A stretch of DNA of 64,000 bases from CAXXOK01 sp963675655 (GCA_963675655.1 OY776489.1:2604001-2668000); one strand, 5' to 3'. Positions 9,772-19,460 are shown, numbered from the stretch's first letter. Made by a program: numbers and translations. The notes: a model not told the origin generated them from the sequence alone.

Positions 9772-10887
9772 ATGACCTTTACACAGCAGCAGCGCCGATT
9801 ATTATGGCTATCGGCGGCGGAGATTTCGGCGGACAGACTGCGCAAGCTATTGCTGCAATGCGGCAGTGTAGATGCGCTGTGGGAAGATTTCGGCAGGGGA
9901 ATTTCCTTTACAGCCAGCGCTGAAGCCCGGCGGGTTTTACAGCGGTATCATAGTGAAATTGCTCTGGATGCGCTGTGCGAAAGACTCGAGAAAAAAGGCA
10001 TTACCACGATATTTCAGGAAAATTTAACCTATCCGCCGCTGCTGGCGTGTATTGACGATCCGCCTTATGTGCTGTACGCTATGGGCGATGCTTCCGTGCT
10101 CAGCCAACCGGCTGTGGCAGTGGTAGGCACGCGCTACCCCAGCGGATATGGCCGCAACATGGCGCAGAGTATTGCCTTTGGGCTGTGCGAAGCAGGCATA
10201 ACGGTTGTCAGTGGGATGGCGCGGGGAATCGACGGCTGTGCGCACGATGGCGCACTAAATGCCGCTGGCAAGACGGTTGCGGTACTGGGCAGCGGAGTCA
10301 ACGTGCCCTACCCCGTGGAGAACATTGGCGTATACCGTAAGATTCTTGGGCAGGGCGGTGCGGTTATCAGCGAATACCCGCTGGATGCTACGCCCCAAAC
10401 CTATCACTTTCCCAACCGTAACCGCATCATTAGCGGACTATGCTACGCAGTCGTGTTTGTGGAAGGGCGCATTAAAAGCGGCGGTATGATTACTGTGGAT
10501 AAGGCGCTCAATCAGGGGCGCGATGTATTCGCGGTTCCGGGCTGTGTAGGGCAAGCCGGTGCGGAAGGGCCGCTGACGATTCTGCGGGAAGGCGCAAGGC
10601 TGGCGACTTCGGCTGCGGATATTCTGATGGATTTAGGGCTAACGCCGAAGAACGATTTGACCGCCCCCACCCCGGAACTACCGGGTACGGGCGATAGCCC
10701 TGTACGGCAGTCAATATTGAAGGTACTGCTGACCGAACCCTTGGGGCTGGACGATCTTAGCGCCCGGACTCATCTGGGTACGGATGAACTAATGACAGAA
10801 CTGACCATTATGGAGATAACCGGACAGATCCGGCGGGAAAGCGGCAATATTTTTGCCCTCGCTATCGGCGTAACCCCGAAAGAGTAG
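9772..10887 (+). CDS. dprA: DNA processing protein DprA
   Basis: DprA binds incoming single-stranded DNA and loads RecA in natural transformation. The 371-residue product has an N-terminal SAM-like helical region, the Rossmann-like domain with VAVVGTRYPSGYG (about residue 118), GMARGIDGCAH, GSGVNVPYP and FPNRNRIISG, and a C-terminal winged-helix-like domain (from about 300). ATG 9772 is chosen because GGAGG (9762-9766) lies 5 bases upstream; an ATG at 9760 is in the yifB end. The 11-base gap to topA is typical of this operon in Firmicutes. Confidence 0.96.
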   Translation: MTFTQQQRRLLWLSAAEISADRLRKLLLQCGSVDALWEDFGRGISFTASAEARRVLQRYHSEIALDALCERLEKKGITTIFQENLTYPPLLACIDDPPYVLYAMGDASVLSQPAVAVVGTRYPSGYGRNMAQSIAFGLCEAGITVVSGMARGIDGCAHDGALNAAGKTVAVLGSGVNVPYPVENIGVYRKILGQGGAVISEYPLDATPQTYHFPNRNRIISGLCYAVVFVEGRIKSGGMITVDKALNQGRDVFAVPGCVGQAGAEGPLTILREGARLATSAADILMDLGLTPKNDLTAPTPELPGTGDSPVRQSILKVLLTEPLGLDDLSARTHLGTDELMTELTIMEITGQIRRESGNIFALAIGVTPKE

Positions 10888-10898
10888 GAGGCACTGGA

Positions 10899-13049
10899 AT
10901 GGCAACAGCGACCAAGCCAAAACTGGTGATTGTGGAATCACCCGCGAAAGCAAAGACAATTGAAAAATTTCTGGGGAAAGGGTATAAAGTGGAAGCTTCA
11001 CAGGGTCACGTGCGCGATCTGCCAAAGTCACAACTGGGCGTGGATCCGGCTAATGACTTTGAGATGAAATATATCACGATTCGCGGACGCGGTTCTATAC
11101 TGGCGAAGATTAAGAAAGACGCTAAAGCGGCGTCCAAAGTCTATCTGGCTACTGACCCTGATCGCGAAGGGGAAGCGATCTCCTGGCATTTGGCGCAGTC
11201 GCTGGATATTGATCCAACGAAACCCTGCCGTATTGAGTTTCACGAGATCACGAAAAAAGCGGTAAAAGAGGCCATCGACCATGTACGCGCGGTGGATATG
11301 GATCGCGTGGATGCGCAGCAGGCTCGCCGTGCGCTGGATAGATTGGTGGGCTATAAAATCAGCCCGCTTTTATGGGCCAAAGTGAAGAAAGGGCTCTCTG
11401 CGGGGCGTGTGCAAAGCGTTGCCACCAAGCTGGTGGTGCAGCGCGAAGAAGAGATAGATAATTTCATTCCCGAAGAATATTGGGATGTTCAGGCCGATGT
11501 AAATGCCGCCACCGGCCGTAATAAAAAAACTACATTGCCGTGCAAGCTAACGATGCTGGACGGGAAGAAAGCGGTTATCCGCAACGAAGACGAGGCAAAG
11601 ACTGCGAAGAAAAGAATCCTCGCAGGCGTGTTTTCCGTAGCTTTGGTTAAAAGCGGACAGAAGCTGCGCCGTGCACAGCCGCCATTTACTACTTCCAGCC
11701 TGCAACAGGAAGCCAGCCGGAAGCTGAATTTTTCCACAGCTAGAACTATGCAGGTCGTACAGCAATTGTACGAAGGTGTGGATGTGGGGCATGGTACGGT
11801 GGGTTTAGTTACCTATATCCGTACCGATAGCGTTCGCGTCAGTGCGGAAGCGGTTACGGCGGTACGCGAAAAAATCAACGTGAATTATGGTGCTGAGTTT
11901 TGCCCGGAAAAGCCCAATGAATATAAGGGCCGGAAAAACGCACAGGACGCTCACGAGGCCATTCGCCCGACCGACATTGGCTTGGAACCGGATGCAATCA
12001 AGGCGAAGCTGTCTCGCGAGCAATACAACCTGTATAAGCTGATTTACACGCGCTTTATCGCCAGCCAGATGAAACCCGCTGTATTTGAAACGGTTACGCT
12101 GGAGTTTGAGAGCGAAAACCAGAATACGAATGATAAAACCGGCGTAGTGCAGCTGCGCTACTATGGTGAACACATGACCTTTGCGGGGTATCGTGCCGTA
12201 TACATCGAAAGTGAGGACGATGAAGCGGAAGCGCCCAAAACGCTGATGCCGAAGCTGGAAACGGGTGACGCGGTAAACGTGTCCAATGTGGAAACGCTGC
12301 AGCATTTCACCCAGCCGCCTGCGCGCTATACAGAAGCGTCGCTGGTAAAAACGCTGGAGGAAAAAGGCATAGGCCGACCAAGTACCTACGCACCGACCAT
12401 TACCACCATTATCAGCCGCGGCTATGTATCGCGGGAGAAAAAGCGTCTCTATCCAACGGAACTGGGCAAAATGGTAACGGCAATGATGCTGGACTATTTT
12501 GCGCCGATCGTGGATACCGAGTTTACCGCTTCGCTGGAAGATAAGCTGGATTCTGTGGAAGAAGGCAAGGCGCAGTGGCGTACGATTTTAGAAGACTTCT
12601 ACCCGCCTTTTGAAAAAATGCTGAACGTTGCCGAGCAGCAAATCGAAAAAGTGGAAGTAAAGGACGAGGTTAGCGATATTCCCTGCGATAAATGCGGGGC
12701 GATGATGGTTTATAAAATGGGTCGTTTCGGCCGGTTCCTCGCTTGCCCGAACTTCCCCGAGTGCCGCAACACCAAACCGATCATTACCTATATCGAAGCA
12801 CCCTGTCCCAAGTGCGGCGCACGGCTGATGGAAAAAACCAGCCGGAAAAATCGCAAGTTCTATGGCTGCGAAAAATACCCGGACTGTGATTTCGTCAGCT
12901 GGGAAAAGCCGGTAAAAGAAAAATGTCCGCATTGCGGCGGCTATATGGTTGAGAAACGGACAAAAAAAGGCGAGCGGGTATTGCTTTGTGCTAATGAAAA
13001 ATGCCGCTATAAAGAAGTGAAAAAGGAAAAAGAGGATCAAGACGAATGA
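10899..13049 (+). CDS. topA: DNA topoisomerase I
   Basis: Type IA topoisomerase that relaxes negative supercoils. The 716-residue product has the Toprim domain (VIVESPAKAKTIEKFLG at 8-24, DPDREGEAISWH near 90), the active-site Tyr in GLVTYIRTDS (about residue 309), and three C-terminal four-cysteine zinc ribbons (CDKCG...CPNFPEC, CPKCG...CEKYPDC, CPHCG...CANEKC). AGGAGG precedes ATG 10899 by 7 bases. The last four bases overlap trmFO (ATGA), so translation is coupled. Confidence 0.98.
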   Translation: MATATKPKLVIVESPAKAKTIEKFLGKGYKVEASQGHVRDLPKSQLGVDPANDFEMKYITIRGRGSILAKIKKDAKAASKVYLATDPDREGEAISWHLAQSLDIDPTKPCRIEFHEITKKAVKEAIDHVRAVDMDRVDAQQARRALDRLVGYKISPLLWAKVKKGLSAGRVQSVATKLVVQREEEIDNFIPEEYWDVQADVNAATGRNKKTTLPCKLTMLDGKKAVIRNEDEAKTAKKRILAGVFSVALVKSGQKLRRAQPPFTTSSLQQEASRKLNFSTARTMQVVQQLYEGVDVGHGTVGLVTYIRTDSVRVSAEAVTAVREKINVNYGAEFCPEKPNEYKGRKNAQDAHEAIRPTDIGLEPDAIKAKLSREQYNLYKLIYTRFIASQMKPAVFETVTLEFESENQNTNDKTGVVQLRYYGEHMTFAGYRAVYIESEDDEAEAPKTLMPKLETGDAVNVSNVETLQHFTQPPARYTEASLVKTLEEKGIGRPSTYAPTITTIISRGYVSREKKRLYPTELGKMVTAMMLDYFAPIVDTEFTASLEDKLDSVEEGKAQWRTILEDFYPPFEKMLNVAEQQIEKVEVKDEVSDIPCDKCGAMMVYKMGRFGRFLACPNFPECRNTKPIITYIEAPCPKCGARLMEKTSRKNRKFYGCEKYPDCDFVSWEKPVKEKCPHCGGYMVEKRTKKGERVLLCANEKCRYKEVKKEKEDQDE

Positions 13050-14374
13050 ACGCAACGGTAATCGGCGGCGGTTTGGCCGGGTGCGAAGCCGCATGGCAGC
13101 TGGCAAAACGCGGCGTTCAGGTAACGCTGTGGGAGATGAAACCGCAGCAGAAAACACCGGCGCAGTCGCTGAATACAATGGCGGAGCTGGTGTGCAGCAA
13201 CAGCCTCCGCTCCGACCGGCTTACCAATGCGGTGGGACTGCTGAAGGAAGAGATGCGAAGGTTGGATTCGCTCATCCTGCGCATTGCGGATGAGACGCGC
13301 GTACCAGCTGGGGGCGCGCTGGCAGTGGACAGAGAAGGGTTTTCACAGGGCGTTGATCAAGCGGTACGCAATCACCCGAACATCACCATTGTTGCGCAGG
13401 AAGCTGCCGAGATTCCACAGGGGGATGTGATTATCGCATCGGGGCCGCTAACCAGCGATGCGTTAAGTGAAGCGATTCAGGGACTGGACGGATTGAGCAC
13501 ATTGCATTTTTACGATGCCGCCGCGCCGATCGTTACGTTGGATTCGCTGGATATGTCCAAGGTGTTTGAGATGTCGCGGTATGACCGCGGATCGGATTAC
13601 CTGAATTGCCCCATGAATGAAGCAGAATACATGGCGTTTACCCATGCGTTGCAAACCGCGGAAACCGTACCGGTGAAGGGGTTTGAAGAAAAATCAGTCT
13701 TTGAGGGCTGTATGCCGATCGAGAGTATGGCAAAACGCGGAGATATGGTAATGGCGTTTGGCCCGCTGAAACCTGTGGGACTGAACGATCCGCGCACAGG
13801 GAAAGCGCCGTTTGCCGTGGTGCAGCTGCGACGGGACAATTTTGCCGGAACGCTGTATAACCTGGTCGGCTTTCAAACACGTCTAACGTTCCCGGAGCAG
13901 CGCCGCGTTTTCGGCATGATACCGGGACTGGAAAAAGCGGAATTTGCTCGTTTTGGGGTGATGCACCGCAACACCTTTGTAAACAGCCCCGGTTTTCTGG
14001 ATGAAACCTATCGGGTGCAAAACAATCCGCATCTGTACTTTGCCGGGCAAATGACCGGCGTGGAAGGATATGTGGAAAGCGCCGCCAGCGGTCTCGTTGC
14101 CGGCCTGAGCATGGCATACCGACTGCATGGCGAGCAACCGCCGCAATTTACAGGGAAAACGGCGATTGGCGCTATGGGCCGCTATATCGCAACACCAAAC
14201 CGGCATTTTCAGCCTATGAACTGCGCTTTTGGGTTGATCGACCCGTATGCGTATGCGCCGGGCGAGAAAAAAATACGAAACAAACAGCAACGGTATGAGC
14301 GCATTTCAGAACGCGCTTTGGCGGAAATCGATACGCTATGCCGACAAATGGGACAACAGGAGGCGCGTTGGTAA
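13046..14374 (+). CDS. trmFO: Methylenetetrahydrofolate-tRNA-(uracil-5-)-methyltransferase TrmFO
   Basis: FAD- and folate-dependent enzyme making ribothymidine at position 54 in the T-loop of tRNAs. The FAD-binding motif VIGGGLAGCEAAW is at residues 5-17; the motif ELVCSNSLRSD and the C-terminal FAGQMTGVEGYVESAASGL follow, all diagnostic of TrmFO (formerly Gid). The 442-residue length is normal. It overlaps topA by 4 bases. In Bacillus this gene is followed by xerC (codV); here that place is taken by a secreted hydrolase-like gene. Confidence 0.97.
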   Translation: MNATVIGGGLAGCEAAWQLAKRGVQVTLWEMKPQQKTPAQSLNTMAELVCSNSLRSDRLTNAVGLLKEEMRRLDSLILRIADETRVPAGGALAVDREGFSQGVDQAVRNHPNITIVAQEAAEIPQGDVIIASGPLTSDALSEAIQGLDGLSTLHFYDAAAPIVTLDSLDMSKVFEMSRYDRGSDYLNCPMNEAEYMAFTHALQTAETVPVKGFEEKSVFEGCMPIESMAKRGDMVMAFGPLKPVGLNDPRTGKAPFAVVQLRRDNFAGTLYNLVGFQTRLTFPEQRRVFGMIPGLEKAEFARFGVMHRNTFVNSPGFLDETYRVQNNPHLYFAGQMTGVEGYVESAASGLVAGLSMAYRLHGEQPPQFTGKTAIGAMGRYIATPNRHFQPMNCAFGLIDPYAYAPGEKKIRNKQQRYERISERALAEIDTLCRQMGQQEARW

Positions 14375-14411
14375 CGCATCCGTAGTATACTGACCTTTAT
14401 GGAGGGTAACG

Positions 14412-15845
14412 ATGAAGAAGTATTTCGCCTTAATGCTGGCTGTGATTCTGCTTTTAACGGGGATCCCGGTTTCGACTTTGGCGGCAGCCAAACAAATGCG
14501 CGACGGTGTACCGGTTTGGACGGAAGATACAGTAAAAGAATACGCAATGGATTTTATCAACGGCGTGGATGTAGACCGGCTGTATGGCTATTATGATTTG
14601 CAAATCCGCCGCTATATGCCTATGTATACGTATACCGGCATGCTGACCGAGATTGCCTGGATGACAGGCAGCTTTGTCGCATTCGGCACCTATGAGTCGT
14701 TCGCAGAGCCGGAGCAGCAAACCAAAACCCACGTGTTGCACCTGTGTATGGAGAAACAGGATCTGGACCTGTATTTTACCCACAAGGATAAAGAGGATGA
14801 CTGGGAGGTCATGGCCGTAGAGTTTGTGCCGGCTAAAAAGCAGGCGGTGAACCCGGCAGCGCAGGCTAGCGCGCAGGAGGCAGTTGCCAAAGCGCAATAC
14901 AGCTATACGGAAATGAACGTACAGGTTGGTGCGGAGCCCTATCTGCTCTCTGGTATTTTAACCTTGCCCGAAGACGCAAGCGCTGAGAATACGGTACCTG
15001 CGGTTGTTTTGGTGCACGATGCAGGCGCACTGGATATGGATGAGACGGTGGGGCAAACGACGCTGTTTGCAGATATTGCGCATATCTTTGCGAGAATGGG
15101 CGTAGCTACCTTGCGGTATGATAAACGCACCTACACTTACCCGGAAATCGTAACCGATGATTTGACTGTGGAAGAAGATACCATACAGGATGCGATCTCT
15201 GCCGGTACTATTTTAGCTGGATACGAGCAAATCAACAAAGACTGCATTGTCTTAATGGGACATGGATTAGGGGCATCCCTTACGCCGCGTATCATGTCCG
15301 AAGCCGATGGTATTTTCAGCGCGATGGTGTTGATTGCCGGTTCGCCGGATAGCCCGCTGGAAATTATGCTGGCCAGGCAGCAAGCTGCGCTGGAATCTCT
15401 TTCGGGGGATGAACTTGCTGCTGCACAGGAACAGGTGGATGTGCTCGGCGAACAGATCAGCATGCTGAAGAAAGCGAAAAAAGCAGAGGACGTTAAAGAC
15501 ATTACCGTAAATGGTATGAATGGATACTATTATTGGGAAATGATGCAAACGGACGCGGCAAAACTCATTAAAAGAATGAAAAAGCTCATCTACATTGTGC
15601 AGGGAAACGTGGACTTTGAAACGCCGCTGGATAACGGCATCCCTGCGTTTGTTGATGAAATCGGATACGGTTACACTTTTATAGATTATAAAATGTTCCG
15701 TAGCCTGAATCATATGATGATGATTTATGACGGACCATCTGAAAATGCCGGAACCATGGCTGAATACGATACCCCTGAAACATTGGATCAACAGGCCGGT
15801 TTGTATCTGGCCGACTGGGTATTAAGCCTGATAGACGAGGAGTGA
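14412..15845 (+). CDS. Secreted alpha/beta-hydrolase-fold protein lacking the nucleophile serine
   Basis: The 477-residue product has an N-terminal signal peptide (about 1-25, cleavable after LAA), a mixed domain of about 125 residues resembling the DUF3887-type domains that often precede secreted hydrolases, then an alpha/beta-hydrolase fold (VPAVVLVHDAGALD near 196, ATLRYDKR near 237). The elbow reads LMGHGLGA with Gly at residue 285 where GxSxG enzymes carry Ser. A candidate acid (IVQGNVDFETP) and a candidate His (LNHMMM) remain. Either the protein is a non-catalytic binder or uses another nucleophile. GGAGGG precedes ATG 14412 by 6 bases. It occupies the place of xerC between trmFO and hslV. 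Confidence 0.75.
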   Translation: MKKYFALMLAVILLLTGIPVSTLAAAKQMRDGVPVWTEDTVKEYAMDFINGVDVDRLYGYYDLQIRRYMPMYTYTGMLTEIAWMTGSFVAFGTYESFAEPEQQTKTHVLHLCMEKQDLDLYFTHKDKEDDWEVMAVEFVPAKKQAVNPAAQASAQEAVAKAQYSYTEMNVQVGAEPYLLSGILTLPEDASAENTVPAVVLVHDAGALDMDETVGQTTLFADIAHIFARMGVATLRYDKRTYTYPEIVTDDLTVEEDTIQDAISAGTILAGYEQINKDCIVLMGHGLGASLTPRIMSEADGIFSAMVLIAGSPDSPLEIMLARQQAALESLSGDELAAAQEQVDVLGEQISMLKKAKKAEDVKDITVNGMNGYYYWEMMQTDAAKLIKRMKKLIYIVQGNVDFETPLDNGIPAFVDEIGYGYTFIDYKMFRSLNHMMMIYDGPSENAGTMAEYDTPETLDQQAGLYLADWVLSLIDEE

Positions 15846-15852
15846 ACTTATC

Positions 15853-16392
15853 ATGGAAATGCGTGGAACCACCATCTGCGCCGTGCGGCGCGGCAAACAG
15901 GTTGCCATTGCGGGCGATGGGCAAGTGACCATTGGCGAGACAACGGTATTCAAATCTTCCGCTCGAAAAGTGCGGAGATTGTATAAAGGCAAAGTCATCA
16001 GCGGATTTGCCGGATCCGTAGCAGACGCGTTTGCCCTGTGCGAACGGTTTGAAGAAAAATTGACACAATGCGGCGGTAATCTGGAACGTGCAGCGGTGAA
16101 CCTGGCACAGGATTGGCGCGGGGACACCGCTATGCGCAAGCTGGAATCGATGCTGATCGTGGCGGATAAAGACGCGATGCTGATTTTAAGCGGCAACGGT
16201 GAAGTGATCGACCCGGATGACGGCGTCGCAGCAATTGGTTCTGGTGGAAATTTTGCGCTTGCAGCCGCCCGCGCACTGGTGCAAAACACTGAACTGACCG
16301 CAGAGGAAGTAGCTGTGAAGGCGCTTGAGATCGCGGCGTCGATCTGCGTATATACCAATGACCATATTACCGTGGAAACGATTGGAGGCTGA
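15853..16392 (+). CDS. hslV: ATP-dependent protease subunit HslV (ClpQ)
   Basis: Peptidase ring of the HslVU (ClpQY) protease. The 179-residue product contains GTTICAVRR near residue 5, GDGQVTIG and the core beta-subunit fold ending EIAASICVYTND. The mature catalytic Thr is expected from the TT pair at residues 6-7, so a five- or six-residue leader must be removed; most HslV start directly with Met-Thr, while Bacillus ClpQ begins with a short leader and a Ser, so the exact N-terminal nucleophile here needs testing. GAGGAG at 15836-15841 precedes ATG 15853, and hslU follows 4 bases after the stop. Confidence 0.96.
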   Translation: MEMRGTTICAVRRGKQVAIAGDGQVTIGETTVFKSSARKVRRLYKGKVISGFAGSVADAFALCERFEEKLTQCGGNLERAAVNLAQDWRGDTAMRKLESMLIVADKDAMLILSGNGEVIDPDDGVAAIGSGGNFALAAARALVQNTELTAEEVAVKALEIAASICVYTNDHITVETIGG

Positions 16393-16396
16393 AAGC

Positions 16397-17767
16397 ATGA
16401 AAGAGCTGACGCCAAGAGAGATTATGCGTGAACTGGACCGGTTCATTATCGGTCAGGACGAGGCGAAGCGCGCGGTATCCATCGCGCTGCGTAACCGCTA
16501 TCGCCGCGCTCAATTAACGGATGAGATACGCGCGGAGATCAACCCCCGCAACATTCTTATGATTGGCCCTACCGGCGTAGGCAAAACAGAGATTGCGCGC
16601 CGCTTGGCTAAGCTGGTTAAAGCGCCGTTTGTTAAAGTGGAAGCAACCAAGTTTACCGAGGTTGGTTACGTTGGGCGGGACGTGGAAAGCATCGTGCGTG
16701 ATCTTGTGGAGAATGCCGTACGAATGGTGCGTGAGGAGTACGAAGCAAAGGTGGAAACGCGTGCAACCGTACTTGCGGAAGACCGGCTGGTATCGCTGCT
16801 GATTCACCCGCCTAAAAAGAGCAGCGGTAATCCGTTTGACCTTTTCCTGAACCCAAGCAAGAAAGAGCCGGATGTACCTGCGGAAGAACAGCAGCGCATT
16901 GCCGGCAAGCGCGAAGAAATTCGCAATCAGCTTCGTAGCGGCGAACTGGAAGACCACGAAATTGAGGTTGAAGTTGAAGAAAGTTCGCCCCAGCTGGAGG
17001 TTGGAGGCAGCAGCATCAATATTGGCGATATGATGGGCGGCATGATGCCCAAGAAAACGAAGATTCGCCGCGTAAAGGTGAAAGACGCCCGTAAAATTCT
17101 GCTGAAAGAAGAAGCCGATAAGCTGATTGACGATGACGATGTTCACGAAGAAGCGGTGCGCCGTGCGGAACAGCACGGAATCGTATTTATTGATGAAATC
17201 GATAAAATCGCAGGGCGTTCCAGCGGAGGCCACGGACCGGATGTAAGCCGCGAAGGGGTGCAGCGTGATATTCTCCCCATTGTGGAAGGTTCGACCGTAA
17301 GCACCAAGTATGGAGCTGTACGCACGGACTTTATCCTGTTTATTGCGGCAGGCGCATTCCATGTTGCCAAGGTATCCGACTTGATTCCGGAATTGCAGGG
17401 TCGTTTTCCGGTACGCGTAACGCTCAAGAGCCTTACGCAGGATGATTTCCGTGCTATTCTGACCCAGCCGGAAAACGCGCTGACAAGGCAATACGAGGCG
17501 CTGCTGGCGGTAGATAAGGTTTTCCTCTCGTTTGAAGATTCTGCAATCGATGCTATTGCGCAAGCCGCGTATGTGATGAACGAAACGCGGGAAGATATCG
17601 GTGCGCGCCGGTTGCATGCGGTTTTTGAGAAGTTGCTGGAGGATATATCCTTCAATGCTGGCGGCGATGAAATGCCCAATGTCTACTTAAACATTAATGA
17701 AGATTATGTGGTGGAGCATCTGGGAAAAGAGGACGCAGCCTTTGATACCAAACGGTATATTCTATAA
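16397..17767 (+). CDS. hslU: ATP-dependent protease ATPase subunit HslU (ClpY)
   Basis: AAA+ unfoldase that feeds substrates to HslV. Walker A GPTGVGKT lies at residues 57-64, the pore segment KFTEVGYVGRDVE near 85-97, a charged intermediate domain (about 110-245), Walker B GIVFIDEIDKIA, and the C-terminal RYIL tail that docks in HslV. The 456-residue length is normal. ATG 16397 is chosen because GGAGG (16384-16388) precedes it by 8 bases and the protein aligns from MKELTPREI. codY, the usual next gene in Bacillus, is absent; a strong terminator follows instead. Confidence 0.97.
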   Translation: MKELTPREIMRELDRFIIGQDEAKRAVSIALRNRYRRAQLTDEIRAEINPRNILMIGPTGVGKTEIARRLAKLVKAPFVKVEATKFTEVGYVGRDVESIVRDLVENAVRMVREEYEAKVETRATVLAEDRLVSLLIHPPKKSSGNPFDLFLNPSKKEPDVPAEEQQRIAGKREEIRNQLRSGELEDHEIEVEVEESSPQLEVGGSSINIGDMMGGMMPKKTKIRRVKVKDARKILLKEEADKLIDDDDVHEEAVRRAEQHGIVFIDEIDKIAGRSSGGHGPDVSREGVQRDILPIVEGSTVSTKYGAVRTDFILFIAAGAFHVAKVSDLIPELQGRFPVRVTLKSLTQDDFRAILTQPENALTRQYEALLAVDKVFLSFEDSAIDAIAQAAYVMNETREDIGARRLHAVFEKLLEDISFNAGGDEMPNVYLNINEDYVVEHLGKEDAAFDTKRYIL

Positions 17768-17771
17768 TCGA

Positions 17772-17814
17772 AGCAAAACGGCTTATGGCTCGTCCATAAG
17801 CCGTTTTGCTATAG
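17772..17814 (+). terminator. Strong terminator-like hairpin after hslU
   Basis: A perfect 17-bp inverted repeat (17772-17788 with 17794-17810) has a 5-base loop, and the stem itself ends in TTTTGCT. A second weak hairpin (GCCCTG 17848-17853 with CAGGGC 17869-17874, then TTTTATTT) follows and may act as a backup. Confidence 0.8.
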
Positions 17815-17879
17815 CGCCGCAATGAAAAACAAAACGCTATCCTTTCCGCCCTGATGATTGCAAAATTGCAGGGCTTTTA

Positions 17880-17908
17880 TTTACCAAATAATGGATGCGT
17901 AGTATAAT
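17880..17908 (+). promoter_or_regulatory. Sigma-A type promoter for the Ala-rich secreted protein
   Basis: TTTACC (17880-17885), a 17-base spacer and a consensus TATAAT (17903-17908), located 28 bases before the ATG at 17937. Confidence 0.65.
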
Positions 17909-17936
17909 GCTCGTAGAGCCGAAAGGAGGATAAAAA

Positions 17937-19367
17937 ATGAGAAAGAAATGCTTTGGTATTCTTTGCGTTCTAGTTCTACTGTTATCCCCGATGCTTTCAC
18001 AAGCTGAAAACCAAACAGTTGCGGAGCAATTACTGGAGGCGGCGCAAGCTGCTCAATCAGCTGCTGATGCTGCACAGACCGCCGCCGAAGCGGCGCAAGA
18101 AGCCGCAGATGCAGCCCAATTAGCTGCCGACTATGCTGCACAATTGGCAGGTGTCGTATTCGCAGAGGATGCAACTGTGCAGACAGGGCAGGTAAATACA
18201 ACGGATACGGATAATGACGCTCAAAGTATGTTGCCTTATGCACTGCTGAAAGAACCCAACAATCCGTTTTACTGGATGAGCTGGCTGGATCAGTATACGG
18301 TTGTTGGCGCCGAAATCCGAAAGGATAGTGCAAGCACTTACCATCTCAATATAATTGCAGAAGATACGGCTGAGAATGTGCTTACCTCTGTCGGTGCGTT
18401 TTTGGAAGTTGACATGGAAGACAGCATGAACTATTTAAACAGGGATCATCACGTGGAAATGAGAAGCGTTGTGAAAGGGTTCCCGAATGTCGTTGTTGTT
18501 CAGGTTGAACCTGTTTCACAGGACGATGTTGCCGATTATGGGGAAGGATATTGGGTTTCAATATCGACGGAAGTAGAAAACCCGGATGAATATTATAATG
18601 ATTTCAATGCAAATTTTAATGAAAAAGCAGTGCATGAAGCTTTGGCAATTGTAGATATTTCAACCGCCGACAGCATCAGTTTGGAAGTGGACACAGTAAA
18701 AGGGTATGTGAAAGAAGAACGCGGCTATGTGGTGAATCATACACAGGAGACGTGGAACTGGTTATGTAGTACCTATGCAGATAATTATTCAGAGCAGTAT
18801 CATAACATCAGGTTTGATCAGGGCGAGCTATGCGTGTATATCTATGAAAATAATGGGCAGATATTCATTTCGCAGAAGCTTCAACGGGTGGATACGGCAA
18901 TAAAAGACTATATCACTCAATATACACTTGAACAACTCGGCTTTTGGGATTTACGGGATGACAGCGTTAAATGCGTCTATAAAGATGAAGAAGCCGGAAT
19001 CAATGTAATGATCAGTAAAGATGAGTGGGGCGAAAACCCCTATGTCGGAGAACGTAACGCCATCACCTTTAGTATGGACTTGGATACGGGAAGTATGATG
19101 ATCTTCTATTACCCTGATTCAGGCGACTACCACATCTTTATAAGCGATGGAACAACGGACGCAGAATATAGCTACAACAGTTTTACCAATTCTTATACCG
19201 ATGCCTATGGAGGCGATGCGCTTACACAAGCAAAAGGTGTTGCGGAAAAGCTGTTTCAAAAGCCGGGTACGGATTTAATATTACAGGATGCGTGGGTTAC
19301 CTTTGAACAGGTATTGGATGATATGTTTGGTATGAACGCGGATGCCTTGTACCGGTTGGAGTATTGA
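17937..19367 (+). CDS. Secreted protein with Ala-rich coiled-coil N-terminus, function unknown
   Basis: The 476-residue product has a signal peptide (about 1-23, ending SQA), then about 45 residues of near-repetitive Ala/Gln units (variants of QAADAAQ), predicted to form an alanine-rich coiled coil, followed by about 400 residues of acidic, Tyr-rich mixed sequence that I do not recognise. The C-terminal part has several beta-rich segments (VFLEV-like and YYPDSGDYHIF). AAAGGAGGA precedes ATG 17937 by 6 bases, and the gene has its own promoter. It stands alone between the hslU terminator and the SRP RNA. Likely exported to the cell surface or medium; no enzymatic motif was found. Confidence 0.75.
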   Translation: MRKKCFGILCVLVLLLSPMLSQAENQTVAEQLLEAAQAAQSAADAAQTAAEAAQEAADAAQLAADYAAQLAGVVFAEDATVQTGQVNTTDTDNDAQSMLPYALLKEPNNPFYWMSWLDQYTVVGAEIRKDSASTYHLNIIAEDTAENVLTSVGAFLEVDMEDSMNYLNRDHHVEMRSVVKGFPNVVVVQVEPVSQDDVADYGEGYWVSISTEVENPDEYYNDFNANFNEKAVHEALAIVDISTADSISLEVDTVKGYVKEERGYVVNHTQETWNWLCSTYADNYSEQYHNIRFDQGELCVYIYENNGQIFISQKLQRVDTAIKDYITQYTLEQLGFWDLRDDSVKCVYKDEEAGINVMISKDEWGENPYVGERNAITFSMDLDTGSMMIFYYPDSGDYHIFISDGTTDAEYSYNSFTNSYTDAYGGDALTQAKGVAEKLFQKPGTDLILQDAWVTFEQVLDDMFGMNADALYRLEY

Positions 19368-19425
19368 CGGTGGAGGCTTTTATTGTATTCTCTGTGCATT
19401 TCATTTTACGCTGGGTGTGAAAATA

Positions 19426-19454
19426 TTGCTTTTTCGTGGATGCCATTGTATAAT
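19426..19454 (+). promoter_or_regulatory. Promoter of the SRP RNA gene
   Basis: TTGCTT (19426-19431), a 17-base spacer and a perfect TATAAT (19449-19454). The predicted start falls at about 19461, the first base of the closing helix of the RNA. Confidence 0.75.
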
Positions 19455-19460
19455 AGTCAG

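Noticed and set aside
16514..17617. 367-codon open frame on the minus strand
   Set aside because: It lies entirely antisense to hslU, which has clear family motifs, and no ribosome site or homology was seen.
18021..18153. Ala/Gln codon repeat as a CRISPR-like array
   Set aside because: Units are short, in frame and vary by codon, so the pattern is protein-level repetition.
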